Assembly (NCBI RefSeq): GCF_000759475.1
Contig: NZ_CP009454.1
Location: forward strand, 1 to 64,000
Reading direction: 5' to 3'
From: Pantoea rwandensis
GTDB lineage: Bacteria > Pseudomonadota > Gammaproteobacteria > Enterobacterales > Enterobacteriaceae
Length of the DNA stretch: 64,000 nucleotides
The notes beneath the pieces are model-generated. The model worked only from the letters and a program-made list of their open reading frames with translations, ran no database searches and was not told where the DNA came from. Of the stretch, positions 43,240 to 52,193 are shown piece after piece (the first letter of the stretch is position 1; each line of letters begins with the position of its first letter). The position numbers and the translations under genes were made by a program.

Positions 43240-43263
43240 GGCGGCGCAATGTCATGCGCCGCC
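43240..43263. terminator. G/C-rich hairpin between convergent genes
   Basis: GGCGGCGC and GCGCCGCC pair around 8 bases between the ATPase stop and the stop of the Gfo/Idh gene. It lacks a clear T-run, so termination strength is uncertain. Confidence 0.5.
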
Positions 43264-43286
43264 GTCAGCATCGAGGTCGTTTCAGG

Positions 43287-44456
43287 TTAGCAATCCACCC
43301 ACACCGCACCGGCATCCGCTGACTTCACGCACTGCTCAACCCAACGCACGCCCATCAATCCGGCATGCACATCGGGATACCAGAAGTCGGCGAGAAATGC
43401 CTCATCACCGCGATCGGTGGCATCCATCGCCAGCGCAAAACGACGATAGAGATTTGACCAGGCTTCAAACAGCCCTTCCGGGTGACCACCGCCAATACGG
43501 TCATCGGCCAGCGCACTTTTATGCAGATAGCCCATACCGCGTTCCAGAATCTGCACCGGCTCGCCCTGCACTTCATAACGCAACTGGTTCGGCTGCTCGT
43601 CCCACCACTCCAGACTGGCCTTTTCACCAATCACCCGTACTTTTTGGCCGTGCATCGAGCCGCAGTTTACCGCCGAGGCCCACATGGTCCCGACGGCGCC
43701 GTTGTCGTACTCCATCATCACAAAAGCATTATCTTCCAGCGGCGCACGGGTTTTCACGAAACTCTGGCGGCTGCACAGCAGACGTTTCACCTGCAGTTTC
43801 GGCACCATGGTTTCCGCGATAAACAATGGATGGGTCGCCAGATCGCCCAGTACATAGCTGGGGCCGACAAAGCGTGGATCGACGCGCCACTTGGTGCTTT
43901 CGTTCTGCAACTCCACCGCTTCGTTATGGAAGCCGTGCGCGAACTGCATATTGATAATGCGAATCTCGCCAAGCAACCCCTCCGCGATCATCTCGCGCGC
44001 CTGATGAATCAGCTGATGGCCGGCATAACCGTAAGTCACGCCGATGATCTTCTTCTTCTCGACACAGAGTTTTTCCAGCTCGTCCGCTTCTTCGGTGGTG
44101 AAGCACAGTGGCTTCTCACACACCACATGCAGACCGGCATTCAGCGCCGCACGACAGATGGTGAAGTGGGTATTGTTCGGTGTGGCGATGGAAACGGCTT
44201 CGATGCCGTCTGCACGCGCCGCTTCCGCCGCAAACATCGTTTCGTAATCCGGATAGCAGCGATCCGCATCGACGCCCAGCGATACGCCAAACGCACGACC
44301 TCGTTCAGCGTTAAGATCAAATGCGCCCGCCTGCAACACGAAATTGCCATCACGCAGTGCCGCAGAACGATGGATATAGCCAATCTGGCTGGTACCGCCG
44401 CCGCCCACCATGCCCCAGCGCAGTGAACGATCCAGAGCTTTAATGCCGTTAATCAT
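43287..44456 (-). CDS. Gfo/Idh/MocA family oxidoreductase
   Basis: 389 residues from ATG 44456 behind GAGGAGAACATC; the in-frame extension to 44630 runs into the neighbour. The Rossmann N terminus is RWGMVGGGGTSQIGYIHRSA, followed by the family lysine in VVCEKPLCFTTEE. The substrate domain has YVLGDLATHPLFIAETMV with Asp and His in typical spacing. It oxidises a sugar or cyclitol with NAD(P); which one is unknown. It overlaps in operon with the TIM-barrel gene 10 bases upstream, forming a dehydrogenase/isomerase-dehydratase pair. Confidence 0.87.
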   Translation of the reverse strand: MINGIKALDRSLRWGMVGGGGTSQIGYIHRSAALRDGNFVLQAGAFDLNAERGRAFGVSLGVDADRCYPDYETMFAAEAARADGIEAVSIATPNNTHFTICRAALNAGLHVVCEKPLCFTTEEADELEKLCVEKKKIIGVTYGYAGHQLIHQAREMIAEGLLGEIRIINMQFAHGFHNEAVELQNESTKWRVDPRFVGPSYVLGDLATHPLFIAETMVPKLQVKRLLCSRQSFVKTRAPLEDNAFVMMEYDNGAVGTMWASAVNCGSMHGQKVRVIGEKASLEWWDEQPNQLRYEVQGEPVQILERGMGYLHKSALADDRIGGGHPEGLFEAWSNLYRRFALAMDATDRGDEAFLADFWYPDVHAGLMGVRWVEQCVKSADAGAVWVDC

Positions 44457-44466
44457 GATGTTCTCC

Positions 44467-45390
44467 TCAGAATCCGACCGATTGCAGGTAGTGAAGGCTG
44501 GCGGTAACGTCGCGCAGGCTGGTGTCGGCGTTGCGCGGATCGCGCTCCTGCTCGATAGTGATCCAGCCCTGATAATTGCGCTCAGCGAGGAACGCCCGCA
44601 CCGCCGGATAATCAATCGCGCCTTTGCCAATCGGGCACATTACCCCTTCGGCACAGGCAGCAAAGAAGTCCACGCCACGCGCAATCACATCGCGCCAGAC
44701 CGCGTCATTCACATCTTTGAAGTGCAGGTAATCGATGCGATCCCAGTAACGGCTCAGATAGGGGATCGGATCCATACCGGAGTAGTAGAGATGCCCGGTG
44801 TCGAGGCACAAACCGGCCACCCCGTGCGGAATGTCCTGCACTAACTGCTCCAGTTCGTCGGCAAACTCAATGCAGCCGCCCGCATGCGGGTGGATCACCG
44901 CACGCACGCCATATTCATCGCGAGCAATCTGGCTCAGCGTGGTGATGTGCTGCATCATGCGCTGCCACTCTTCGCCAGAGAGTCGCGGCGCTTTGTCAGA
45001 CTGCCCGGCAAATCTGGCACGCTCAGGATTACCGAAATCAATGATCACCAGGTAAGGCGCGGGAAAATTGTCCGCGTGGGTTTTCTCTGCGGTAGGGACC
45101 TGCGACAGGTTGCGACAGATGTTGTGTGTCAGTTCTACCATCGCCGGGAAGTTGGCCTCACTGACCAGATCGTCAAAGATCGTGCCCGCCACTAGCGAAA
45201 GCTGATGTGCTTCCAGCTGATGGCGCAATTCGGCCGCGTTGGTTGGAAGATAAGTCCATGGACCCAGCTCAATACTTTTGTAGCCCGCCTGAGCCGCTTC
45301 CGACAGGACTTTCTGCCAGGGTGGCAGGAAAGGGTTTTTAGGATCGTCGACACCCCAGCTGCAGGGCGCATTAGCAATGTGAATCGTCAT
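44467..45390 (-). CDS. Xylose-isomerase-like TIM-barrel protein, IolE-related
   Basis: 307 residues from ATG 45390. The N terminus (TIHIANAPCSWGVDDP, then YKSIELGPWTYLP) is similar to inosose dehydratase-type enzymes. Later barrel strands carry the metal-binding residues: VIHPHAGGCIEFADEL, LCLDTGHLYYSGMDPI, DYLHFKDVNDAVW and ITIEQERDPR. The Glu, Asp, His and Glu in those blocks make a plausible divalent-metal site. It probably dehydrates or isomerises the keto-sugar produced by the neighbouring Gfo/Idh enzyme. Its upstream region has TTTGATA-type LacI half-sites. Confidence 0.85.
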   Translation of the reverse strand: MTIHIANAPCSWGVDDPKNPFLPPWQKVLSEAAQAGYKSIELGPWTYLPTNAAELRHQLEAHQLSLVAGTIFDDLVSEANFPAMVELTHNICRNLSQVPTAEKTHADNFPAPYLVIIDFGNPERARFAGQSDKAPRLSGEEWQRMMQHITTLSQIARDEYGVRAVIHPHAGGCIEFADELEQLVQDIPHGVAGLCLDTGHLYYSGMDPIPYLSRYWDRIDYLHFKDVNDAVWRDVIARGVDFFAACAEGVMCPIGKGAIDYPAVRAFLAERNYQGWITIEQERDPRNADTSLRDVTASLHYLQSVGF

Positions 45391-45644
45391 GATCGTTCCT
45401 TGCGGTGTTGGATAGCGCAAGTATCAAATAAACATTTCACTCACAGCAATCATGAAACATTCATTTTTTGATAGCGATCATGTTATTTTTCATCATTAAA
45501 ATGATAGATAATTTATCAAAACCATAACTGGCGCCACTTTCAGGCCAACCACTTAAGTGCTGCCGACGTATTGCCGGTCAGCCAGCCCGAGAGCGAATCA
45601 GTCTGCCGCTTCTCATCGCGTCGCCAGATTTCGGTGCTTTGAGG
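45391..45644. promoter_or_regulatory. Region with LacI-type operator half-sites
   Basis: It contains TGATAGATAATTTATCA (45502-45518; arms TGATA and TATCA) and single TTTGATA/TATCAAA half-sites near 45422-45427 and 45467-45473. The same motif flanks the LacI gene's start. It should hold the promoter of the minus-strand TIM-barrel/Gfo pair. Confidence 0.55.
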
Positions 45645-46676
45645 CTAAAGATTCTCACGCGTGATGATCTCAAACGGCAGCGTGACCTGAGAGAAATGCG
45701 CACCTGATTCGACAGTTTGTTGAGTCGTGCGGACAAATTGCCGCACCATTTCCTCAATTTCATGGCGAATCATCACGGTGATCGTGCCGTCAATCAGTGC
45801 CAGCTCGCCCTCTTTCACCGGACCGTGGCAAATTAACGCCACCTTGCGCTGCGGCTGCTGGCGTAAGGCATGAATCACGCCTTCAATACCGCCGCAGGGC
45901 GCGTAGATTAAGGCGAGATCGGCATGCTCTTCCAGCAACTGACGTGTCGCGTGATAGCCGCCATCAATCGACTCATGAGTTTTCAGCGGCTCTAATACGC
46001 GTCGAGTGCTGTCCTGCTCGCGCAGATAGGAGCGGAAGCTGATTTCGCAACTCTCCTGACAGGTAAAACGATGGTCGCCCACCAGCACGCCCACCGATCC
46101 CGGCTGATGCAACAGATGCGAGGCCACCCAGCCAGCAGTGCGTCCGGCCTTCTGATTATCCAGCCCGAAATAGCCCGCATGTCCACAGGGCGAGAAGTTG
46201 GAGAACAGTGCATAAACCCGCACGCCCTGGCGTGAGATCTGTTCGATGGCGTGGCGGATCAGTGGGTGATCCAGCGCGACTAAGCCAATCACGTCCACCT
46301 CTTGCGCCAGCTTATGCAGCGAGGCCACCACAGCCGCAACATCATCAATGTCATGCCAGTAAAACCGTGGTTCACTGCCTGCGGGATGCAACGGCTGTGT
46401 CTGTTGCCGCAGGGCATCCGTCAGCGAGTGATAGAACGAATACGATTTTGATAGCAGCACAAACCCCATGCGAAGCGCCACGCGCGCGGAGTGCGCCTCA
46501 GCACTGAACGGGGCAACCGGCGCCATGCGATAACCCAGTCGGTTGGCGGCTTCCAATACTTTCTGCTCGGTGGCCGCACGCACCGGTGCCCGGCGATTCA
46601 ATACCCGATCCACCGTGGCGACACCGACGCCAGCCGCATCCGCGATGGCGTTCATGGTGATTTTGCTCATCAACAC
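45645..46676 (-). CDS. LacI-type transcriptional regulator
   Basis: 343 residues (ATG 46676 or 46670). HTH and hinge at the N terminus: MNAIADAAGVGVATVDRVLN, then RAPVRAATEQKVLEAANRLG. The periplasmic-binding-like core has VDVIGLVALDHPLIRHAIEQ and GYFGLDNQKAGRTAGWVASH. LacI members with the VATVDRVLN form are common beside myo-inositol or sugar-acid genes. The TTTGATA-N6-TATCAAA site just upstream of its start suggests autoregulation and control of both flanking operons. Confidence 0.86.
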   Translation of the reverse strand: MLMSKITMNAIADAAGVGVATVDRVLNRRAPVRAATEQKVLEAANRLGYRMAPVAPFSAEAHSARVALRMGFVLLSKSYSFYHSLTDALRQQTQPLHPAGSEPRFYWHDIDDVAAVVASLHKLAQEVDVIGLVALDHPLIRHAIEQISRQGVRVYALFSNFSPCGHAGYFGLDNQKAGRTAGWVASHLLHQPGSVGVLVGDHRFTCQESCEISFRSYLREQDSTRRVLEPLKTHESIDGGYHATRQLLEEHADLALIYAPCGGIEGVIHALRQQPQRKVALICHGPVKEGELALIDGTITVMIRHEIEEMVRQFVRTTQQTVESGAHFSQVTLPFEIITRENL

Positions 46677-47003
46677 ATTCCAGTTTGATAGTTAGTTATC
46701 AAAAATAATGCCCGAATCAGAATGGAAATGCGAAATCATTGCGGAAGAAATCGTCATCAAATCGCAAGGCCTGATAGAGAATCTCTCAGTAATTTGATCG
46801 CCCTCGCAAAAATGAAATGATCCATTTCATTAAATTACCTGGCGGAATAAATGTTTGATATTTTTCTGTTCGATGACTGAGGTGAAGAGTGATGGATTTG
46901 CATCAGTAAATAAATAGAGGCGGCGGTCGCGCCTTTCTATAGTGAAAGCGATCTGCCTTATCGGCTCCCGGCACATGAACGACTCAATAATAACGGAGAT
47001 GAT
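46677..47003. promoter_or_regulatory. Divergent promoter region with two palindromes
   Basis: 327 bases between the LacI-type gene and the plus-strand Gfo/Idh gene. Besides the TTTGATA operator it has AATGAAATG, ATC, CATTTCATT at 46811-46831, a perfect 9-base inverted repeat, perhaps for a second factor or CRP-independent control. Much of it is A/T-rich. No gene is seen. Confidence 0.6.
46684..46703. promoter_or_regulatory. Palindromic operator before the LacI-type gene
   Basis: TTTGATAGTTAGTTATCAAA has perfect 7-base arms with a 6-base spacer. It lies 8 bases upstream of the start codon, where binding would block transcription of the regulator. Confidence 0.7.
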
Positions 47004-48041
47004 ATGTTCCCTCAGACCCTACCTGCACCTCGCCGTCACCCTGAAAACCAGATTCCCGCGCTGCGCTGGGGCATTGTTGGACCCGGTTGGATCGCCGACC
47101 ACTTTGCCAACGCGCTGCGTCATCACACTCAGCAGCAGTTGGTCGCCGTGTCGTCACGCAGCCTGGAGAAAGCGCAAGCCTTTGCCAGCAAATGGGATAT
47201 CCCGCACGCCGTTGAAGGCCTCGACGCCCTGCTCAGCCGCCAGGACATTGATGTGGTGTATATCGCCACACCGCACAATCATCACTTTCCCGACGGGCTG
47301 CGCACGCTGCAAGCGGGCAAGCATGTGTTGATTGAAAAACCGTTAGCGCTCAATGCACAGCAGGCGTTGCAGCTACAGCAGGAAGCGCACAAACAACAAC
47401 GTTTGTGCGTAGAGGCGATGTGGTGCGATTTTGCGCCGAAGTACGATGTGATCCGTCAATTGCTGGCCGATGGCGCATTAGGTGAGGTTCATACTCTCAT
47501 CGCCGATCATGGCGAATACTTCACGCAGGATCACCGCATTTTCAATCTGGATCTGGCGGGTGGTCCGATGCTGGATCTTGGCAGCTATTTGATCGGCTTC
47601 AGCGTGTTGGTCGGCGGTGCGCCAGGCAGCATTGTGGCGAAAGGCCAGCCGGCACCGGTCGGCGTGAATGGGCAAACGTCGATGCTGCTCACTCACGGCA
47701 ACGGCATGCACTCGGTGCTCAACACCACGCTGTTCAGCAACACACCGGGCACCGCCGTCATCGCCGGCAGTGATGCCACGCTCTATCTCGACGGCCAGTT
47801 CTACGCGCCGGGCAATTTCCGTCTTACCTCCAGCGATGGCCGCCATACGCTGCGCTGGGAAGAACCGAACAACCGCTATATTCAGCTCTGTCATGAAATC
47901 GAACATACCGCCTGGTGTATTCATCAGGGGCTGTCTGACTCACCTGTCCGTCCGCTGGCCACCTCACTGGCCACGCTGCAAGCCATGGATGAAGTCAGAA
48001 AGCAGATCGGTGTGGTGTTTAATGAAGAGCGCACCGCTTAA
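47004..48041 (+). CDS. Gfo/Idh/MocA oxidoreductase, dihydrodiol-dehydrogenase-like
   Basis: 345 residues. LRWGIVGPGWIADHFANALR starts the Rossmann fold; HVLIEKPLALNAQQ has the catalytic lysine; GGPMLDLGSYLIGFSVLVGG carries the Asp and Tyr typical of the dimeric dihydrodiol/xylose dehydrogenase branch. The active-site Trp segment VEAMWCDFAPKYDVIRQL is also conserved. It probably oxidises an aldose or a glucose-like substrate. A TIM-barrel gene follows 16 bases later and the two likely form a catabolic pair under the LacI-type repressor. Confidence 0.87.
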   Translation: MFPQTLPAPRRHPENQIPALRWGIVGPGWIADHFANALRHHTQQQLVAVSSRSLEKAQAFASKWDIPHAVEGLDALLSRQDIDVVYIATPHNHHFPDGLRTLQAGKHVLIEKPLALNAQQALQLQQEAHKQQRLCVEAMWCDFAPKYDVIRQLLADGALGEVHTLIADHGEYFTQDHRIFNLDLAGGPMLDLGSYLIGFSVLVGGAPGSIVAKGQPAPVGVNGQTSMLLTHGNGMHSVLNTTLFSNTPGTAVIAGSDATLYLDGQFYAPGNFRLTSSDGRHTLRWEEPNNRYIQLCHEIEHTAWCIHQGLSDSPVRPLATSLATLQAMDEVRKQIGVVFNEERTA

Positions 48042-48057
48042 CGATCAGGAGAACAAT

Positions 48058-48939
48058 ATGAAAATCGCTTTTGATGTGGATGTCATCAGAGATATGGGCA
48101 TCACGCGCATGGTGCATCAGGTGGCGGAATGGGGCTACAAGTACATCGAACAATCGCCCCATCCACAGATCAATCCGTTCTATAAACACCCGAAGGCCAG
48201 CCGGGAAATCATGCGTGAGTACAAAAATGCGCTGAATGCGACGGGCGTAGAAATCTCTTCGTTTATCACGGTTTATCGCTGGTCTGGCCCGGACGAGTTG
48301 CGTCGCCAGGCGGCGGTAAAGAACTGGAAACGCATGATTGAAATCGCTGTTGAGATGGGGGTGCAGGTGATCAATACCGAACTCTCAGGCAATCCTAACG
48401 AGCCGGAAATCTGTGAAGAGATGTTCTATCGCTCAATGGATGAGTTATTACCGATTATCGAACGTGAAGGCATCCGCGTCGAAATTCAGGCACATCCCTG
48501 GGATTTCTGCGAACAAAGCAACGAAACGGCGGATATCGTGAAATCGTTCCGCAGCGATAACGTTAAATACATCTATAGCGCGCCGCACACCTTCTATTAC
48601 GACAAAGGCGTGGGCGATGTGAAAAACATGCTGCATTACGCGGGCGACGATCTGTCGCATATGTTGATTGCCGATACCATGAACCACACCAAGCACTGCC
48701 GCTATATCGTCAACCCACCGGGTGTCGATGCGACCATTCATCAGCACGTTGCCGTGGGTGAAGGTGAAGTGAACTTCGATGCGCTGTTTGAAGCGCTGCG
48801 TGAGATGGATTTCGCCAACCGCACCTACAAAGTCGGCGGTGAGTCGATTATCTCGGCGGCGCTGTTTGGCTATCCGGAAAAGATGAAGTATCAGGCAGTG
48901 GAAACGCGTGAATTGATTGAGCGTGAACTGCTGAAATAG
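48058..48939 (+). CDS. Xylose-isomerase-like TIM-barrel protein
   Basis: 293 residues from ATG 48058 after CAGGAGAACAAT. Barrel elements: IAFDVDVIRDMGITRMVHQV, ISSFITVYRWSGPDELRRQA, VIEIQAHP-type metal strand (VEIQAHPWDF) and HMLIADTMNHTKHCRYIV. The metal ligands Glu, Asp and His are in usual positions. It is close in type to hydroxypyruvate isomerase/tagatose epimerase proteins. With the Gfo/Idh partner it resembles the dehydrogenase-isomerase pairs at 43.3-45.4 kb and 55.2-57.0 kb. Substrate unknown. Confidence 0.84.
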   Translation: MKIAFDVDVIRDMGITRMVHQVAEWGYKYIEQSPHPQINPFYKHPKASREIMREYKNALNATGVEISSFITVYRWSGPDELRRQAAVKNWKRMIEIAVEMGVQVINTELSGNPNEPEICEEMFYRSMDELLPIIEREGIRVEIQAHPWDFCEQSNETADIVKSFRSDNVKYIYSAPHTFYYDKGVGDVKNMLHYAGDDLSHMLIADTMNHTKHCRYIVNPPGVDATIHQHVAVGEGEVNFDALFEALREMDFANRTYKVGGESIISAALFGYPEKMKYQAVETRELIERELLK

Positions 48940-48956
48940 ACCCGCCCCACGGCTCC

Positions 48957-48985
48957 TTCCCCCTCTCTCATCGCGAGAGGGGGAA
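48957..48985 (+). terminator. Hairpin downstream of the TIM-barrel gene
   Basis: TTCCCCCTCTC and GAGAGGGGGAA pair around ATCGC, about 18 bases past the stop. It is followed by TAAAT, not a long T-run. Such G-rich hairpins also resemble REP-like elements. Confidence 0.6.
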
Positions 48986-49041
48986 TAAATCGTGCCCGCG
49001 CTCAACCCATGAGCTGAATGGAAGACTCTCTCCACCGACAA

Positions 49042-49063
49042 GCACTCCCGCCTGCGGGAGTGC
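49042..49063 (-). terminator. Terminator of the iolG-like gene
   Basis: GCACTCCCGC and GCGGGAGTGC pair around CT, 16 bases past the stop of the minus-strand gene. The T-run is weak. Confidence 0.6.
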
Positions 49064-49078
49064 GTTGGGGTAGCGGCA

Positions 49079-50089
49079 TTAGATTGCCACTTTCTCCACT
49101 TCTGTAAATTCACCCCGCGTCAGCGATAACTGTGCCGCCTCGGCAATCGCCTGCGCGCGCAGACCGTCGATCAATCCCGGCAGCCCTTCGATCTTTTCTC
49201 CGCCGATATGGCGCACAAATGCATCCAGATGGGTGTAGTACGTCTCTTTGACCCGGCTAAACCAGTCGGGATACAAGCCGGGCTGAGTGATCCCTTTCCC
49301 CTGATACAGCGTGGCACCGCGCGCTGACTGGCTCTCTGAAGCCAGCATCCCTTCACTGCCCATCACGCTGATGCGTTCGTCGTAGCCGTAAGCCGTGCGG
49401 CGCGTGTTATCCAATTGCGCCAGCGCGCCCTGCTGCATGCGCATGATCAGCACCGAAGTATCGACATCAAAATCACGGATCTCCGGCATCGCCAGTGCGG
49501 CACCAAGTGCGCCAACAGTGCTGACTTCATCTTCTGTCAGCCAGCGCAACAGGTCGAAAAAGTGGATCGCCTGATCGCGCATCTGACCGCCGGAAGCTTG
49601 CAGATAGCTGATCGGTGGCAATTCTGACGCGCGGCAGACCATCTGAATCAGTTCAGTGCGGCCAATCAGCCCTTGTTTGAGCTGTGATTTAAGTTGCTGA
49701 TGGCTCAGATCAAAACGGCGGTTAAAGCCAACGGTAACAGGAACCTGCACCGGAGAGATCTTCTCCACCACCTCACGCGCACGCTGCAACGACAAATCAA
49801 TCGGTTTCTCGCAATACACCGCTTTGCCCGCCAGCACCGCCTGCTCCAGCAGTTCAGCATGGGTTGGTGTGGCGCTGGCGATCAGCACCGCGTCGATGGC
49901 ATCACTGTTTAACGCTTGCTGCACGCTGGCCGCTTTTGCGCCATAGCGCTGTGCCACCGCTTCGGCACGAGCCGCATCAATGTCACACACCAGCGCCAAC
50001 TCCACACCAGGATGCGCCGCCAGGTTTGCGGCGTGCACCTGGCCGATAAATCCATTGCCAATCAAGGCAAAACGTTGCGGGGTCCGCAT
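49079..50089 (-). CDS. Inositol 2-dehydrogenase-like oxidoreductase (IolG type)
   Basis: 336 residues from ATG 50089, with AAGGAGCGTTAA upstream. NAD motif FALIGNGFIGQVHAANLAAH, the lysine in VYCEKPIDLS, the IolG-typical VGFNRRFDLSHQQL, and the catalytic Asp and His in GGQMRDQAIHFFDLLRW. These features fit myo- or scyllo-inositol dehydrogenases more than the other Gfo/Idh proteins of the window. It is divergently transcribed from a LacI-type regulator that probably controls it. No other iol gene adjoins, so the pathway must be completed elsewhere. Confidence 0.86.
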   Translation of the reverse strand: MRTPQRFALIGNGFIGQVHAANLAAHPGVELALVCDIDAARAEAVAQRYGAKAASVQQALNSDAIDAVLIASATPTHAELLEQAVLAGKAVYCEKPIDLSLQRAREVVEKISPVQVPVTVGFNRRFDLSHQQLKSQLKQGLIGRTELIQMVCRASELPPISYLQASGGQMRDQAIHFFDLLRWLTEDEVSTVGALGAALAMPEIRDFDVDTSVLIMRMQQGALAQLDNTRRTAYGYDERISVMGSEGMLASESQSARGATLYQGKGITQPGLYPDWFSRVKETYYTHLDAFVRHIGGEKIEGLPGLIDGLRAQAIAEAAQLSLTRGEFTEVEKVAI

Positions 50090-50174
50090 TTTAACGCTCC
50101 TTTTGTTCACACTTCGGAATTGCCGATGTTGTCAAAATAGCGCTTTCTGGCAGGCTAGCTGAACGCGGTTTTTG

Positions 50175-51209
50175 ATGGAATTACCTCAGATGAAAGCACT
50201 GACGCTGGCGGAGTTGGCGAAGCAAGTAGGCGTGGGCGTGGCCACGGTTGATCGGGTATTAAACGATCGCGGTGGTGTGTCCCCGGCGATGACTAAAAAA
50301 ATCCTGCAGGCGGCGCGGGATGCGGGTTTGAAGCGTATTTTGCCAGAGGAGCATCGCCATAGCTGGCAGATTGAAGTCCTGCTTAGCGGCAACGGTTCGT
50401 TCTTCTTTCAGCAACTGGCACAGGACTTCGCCCGACTGGCTGATGAACTGGGCTATCGTCGCCTGCGCCTGCATCGCACGCTGATCCCGGAAAACGCCCC
50501 CGAGAAGTTGGCCGCGCACATTGCTGCCAGCAGTAAAAAGATGGATGCACTCATTGTTTTCGCCCACGAAAATCCGCTGATTTATGATGCCTTAGCGGCG
50601 TGTCAGGCGCGCGGCGTACCGGTGATCACTATGGTGACGGACCTGCCCAATGCGGCACGCCTGTGTCATGTCGGTATCGATCAATATAAAGCCGGACGCA
50701 CCGCTGGATTGATGCTCGGCAGCATGATCAATGCACCGGGCGATGTGGTGCTGGTGAGTGGCCGCGCCGATTACTCAGCGCATCGTCAGCGCATTGAAGG
50801 TTTTCAAGCCGTGCTGGCGGAGCGTTTTCCGCAGCTGCGTCTGCGGGAAATTCTTGCCGGGCAGGATGAACGCGATCGCATCAGCCGTCTGCTGGAGAAA
50901 ACCCTGGCCGGATCGCAAAACATCGTCGGACTCTACAACACCGGGCTCGGCAACACGCAGATCCACGAAGCGCTGGCGCGCCATCGGCTCGGCGGCAAAG
51001 TGGTGTACGTCACTCACGAGCTGTATGCCACCACCCGCCAGCTTTTCGAGAAGCGCGTGCTGACGCTGACACTCGATCAAAACACCCTGCGCCATGCTCA
51101 GTTGGCGTTGACCTTGTTGCTAAAACATCTTGAAGAGGGTGAACAGCCTGACACCTACCAGTCCGGCAAAGTGGACTTTATGCTGTTTACGCAAGAGAAC
51201 TTCTCATAA
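50175..51209 (+). CDS. LacI-type transcriptional regulator
   Basis: 344 residues from ATG 50175; a TTG one codon before and an ATG at 50190 are alternatives. HTH: LTLAELAKQVGVGVATVDRV, then LNDRGGVSPAMTKKILQAAR. Effector domain: MDALIVFAHENPLIYDALAA, HVGIDQYKAGRTAGLMLGSM and VLVSGRADYSAHRQRIEGFQ. It is in the same subfamily as the regulator at 45.6 kb and shares the VGVGVATVDRVLN recognition helix, so the two may recognise related operators. It is divergent from the iolG-like gene. Confidence 0.87.
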   Translation: MELPQMKALTLAELAKQVGVGVATVDRVLNDRGGVSPAMTKKILQAARDAGLKRILPEEHRHSWQIEVLLSGNGSFFFQQLAQDFARLADELGYRRLRLHRTLIPENAPEKLAAHIAASSKKMDALIVFAHENPLIYDALAACQARGVPVITMVTDLPNAARLCHVGIDQYKAGRTAGLMLGSMINAPGDVVLVSGRADYSAHRQRIEGFQAVLAERFPQLRLREILAGQDERDRISRLLEKTLAGSQNIVGLYNTGLGNTQIHEALARHRLGGKVVYVTHELYATTRQLFEKRVLTLTLDQNTLRHAQLALTLLLKHLEEGEQPDTYQSGKVDFMLFTQENFS

Positions 51210-51311
51210 TCACACTTTGCATCTCACCGCCAGCGCGGTTAAATCGCCTTCATCTGTCGCTGCTACACTCAGTAGCAGCAAAAAACGCAATCACAACAAG
51301 GCGAAATCACT

Positions 51312-52193
51312 ATGTCGGAAAATCAGTATCAGCCCGCGAAAGTCTGGACCTGGGACCCGGAAGCCAAAGGTAACGGCGCGAAAACTAACCGTCCGTTCGC
51401 CGGGCCGACGCATGAGAAGACCCTGCCGGTGGGCAAACATCCGCTGCAGCTCTATTCCCTCGGTACACCAAACGGCCAGAAGGTCACCATCCTGCTGGAA
51501 GAATTGCTGGCCGTCGGGGCTAAAGAAGCCGAATACGATGCCTGGCTGATTCGCATCGGTGATGGCGATCAGTTCTCCAGCGGTTTCGTTGACGTTAACC
51601 CGAACTCCAAGATTCCGGCACTGAGTGACCACTCAGTGACGCCACCGCTGCGCGTGTTCGAATCAGGCAACATCCTGCTGTATCTGGCCGAGAAATTTGG
51701 TCACTTCATCCCGGCGGATATCGCAGGCCGTACCGAGACCCTGAACTGGCTGTTCTGGCTGCAGGGTTCTGCGCCTTATCTTGGCGGCGGCTACGGTCAC
51801 TTCTATTTCTACGCGCCAGAAAAAATCGAGTACGCCGTCAACCGCTTCACGCTGGAAGCCAAGCGTCAGCTGGATGTGCTGGATCGCCAGCTCGCCAACA
51901 ACCGCTTCCTCGCCGGTGAGGAGTACACCATCGCCGATATCGCGACCTGGCCGTGGTACGGCAATCTGGTGCTGAACAACATCTATGGCGGCGGCGAGTT
52001 CCTTGATGTGCAGTCGTACAAAAACGTGGTGCGCTGGGCTAAAGAGATCGCTGAGCGTCCAGCGGTGATCCGTGGCCGTAAAGTGAATAAAGCCTTTGGT
52101 GCTGAACCGCAGGATCAACTGCTGGAGCGCCACGATGCTTCTGATTTCGATACCAACACCGAAGACAAGCGTCAGGCGCGAGGAGAGCAGTAA
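51312..52193 (+). CDS. yghU: Glutathione-dependent disulfide-bond oxidoreductase YghU
   Basis: 293 residues. The Nu-class GST has a thioredoxin-like domain (PLQLYSLGTPNGQKVTILLE, then NPNSKIPALSD and VFESGNILLYLAEKFGHFI) and a helical domain (LNWLFWLQGSAPYLGGGYGH; NNRFLAGEEYTIADIATWPW). In the GTPNGQKV motif the Thr-Pro-Asn is characteristic of YghU/YfcG, which bind two glutathiones. It reduces disulfides or organic peroxides. The stop overlaps the ATG of the next gene. Hairpin GCTGCTAC-ACTCA-GTAGCAGC lies upstream at 51262-51282. Confidence 0.93.
   Translation: MSENQYQPAKVWTWDPEAKGNGAKTNRPFAGPTHEKTLPVGKHPLQLYSLGTPNGQKVTILLEELLAVGAKEAEYDAWLIRIGDGDQFSSGFVDVNPNSKIPALSDHSVTPPLRVFESGNILLYLAEKFGHFIPADIAGRTETLNWLFWLQGSAPYLGGGYGHFYFYAPEKIEYAVNRFTLEAKRQLDVLDRQLANNRFLAGEEYTIADIATWPWYGNLVLNNIYGGGEFLDVQSYKNVVRWAKEIAERPAVIRGRKVNKAFGAEPQDQLLERHDASDFDTNTEDKRQARGEQ

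Noticed and set aside
43482..44426. 314-codon plus-strand frame in the Gfo/Idh gene
   Set aside because: It is antisense to a clear Gfo/Idh protein; high G/C third positions leave such shadow frames open.
47668..48057. Frame running from inside the 47.0 kb gene into the TIM-barrel gene
   Set aside because: The upstream part is an out-of-frame reading of the Gfo/Idh gene; the true start is ATG 48058 with a ribosome site.
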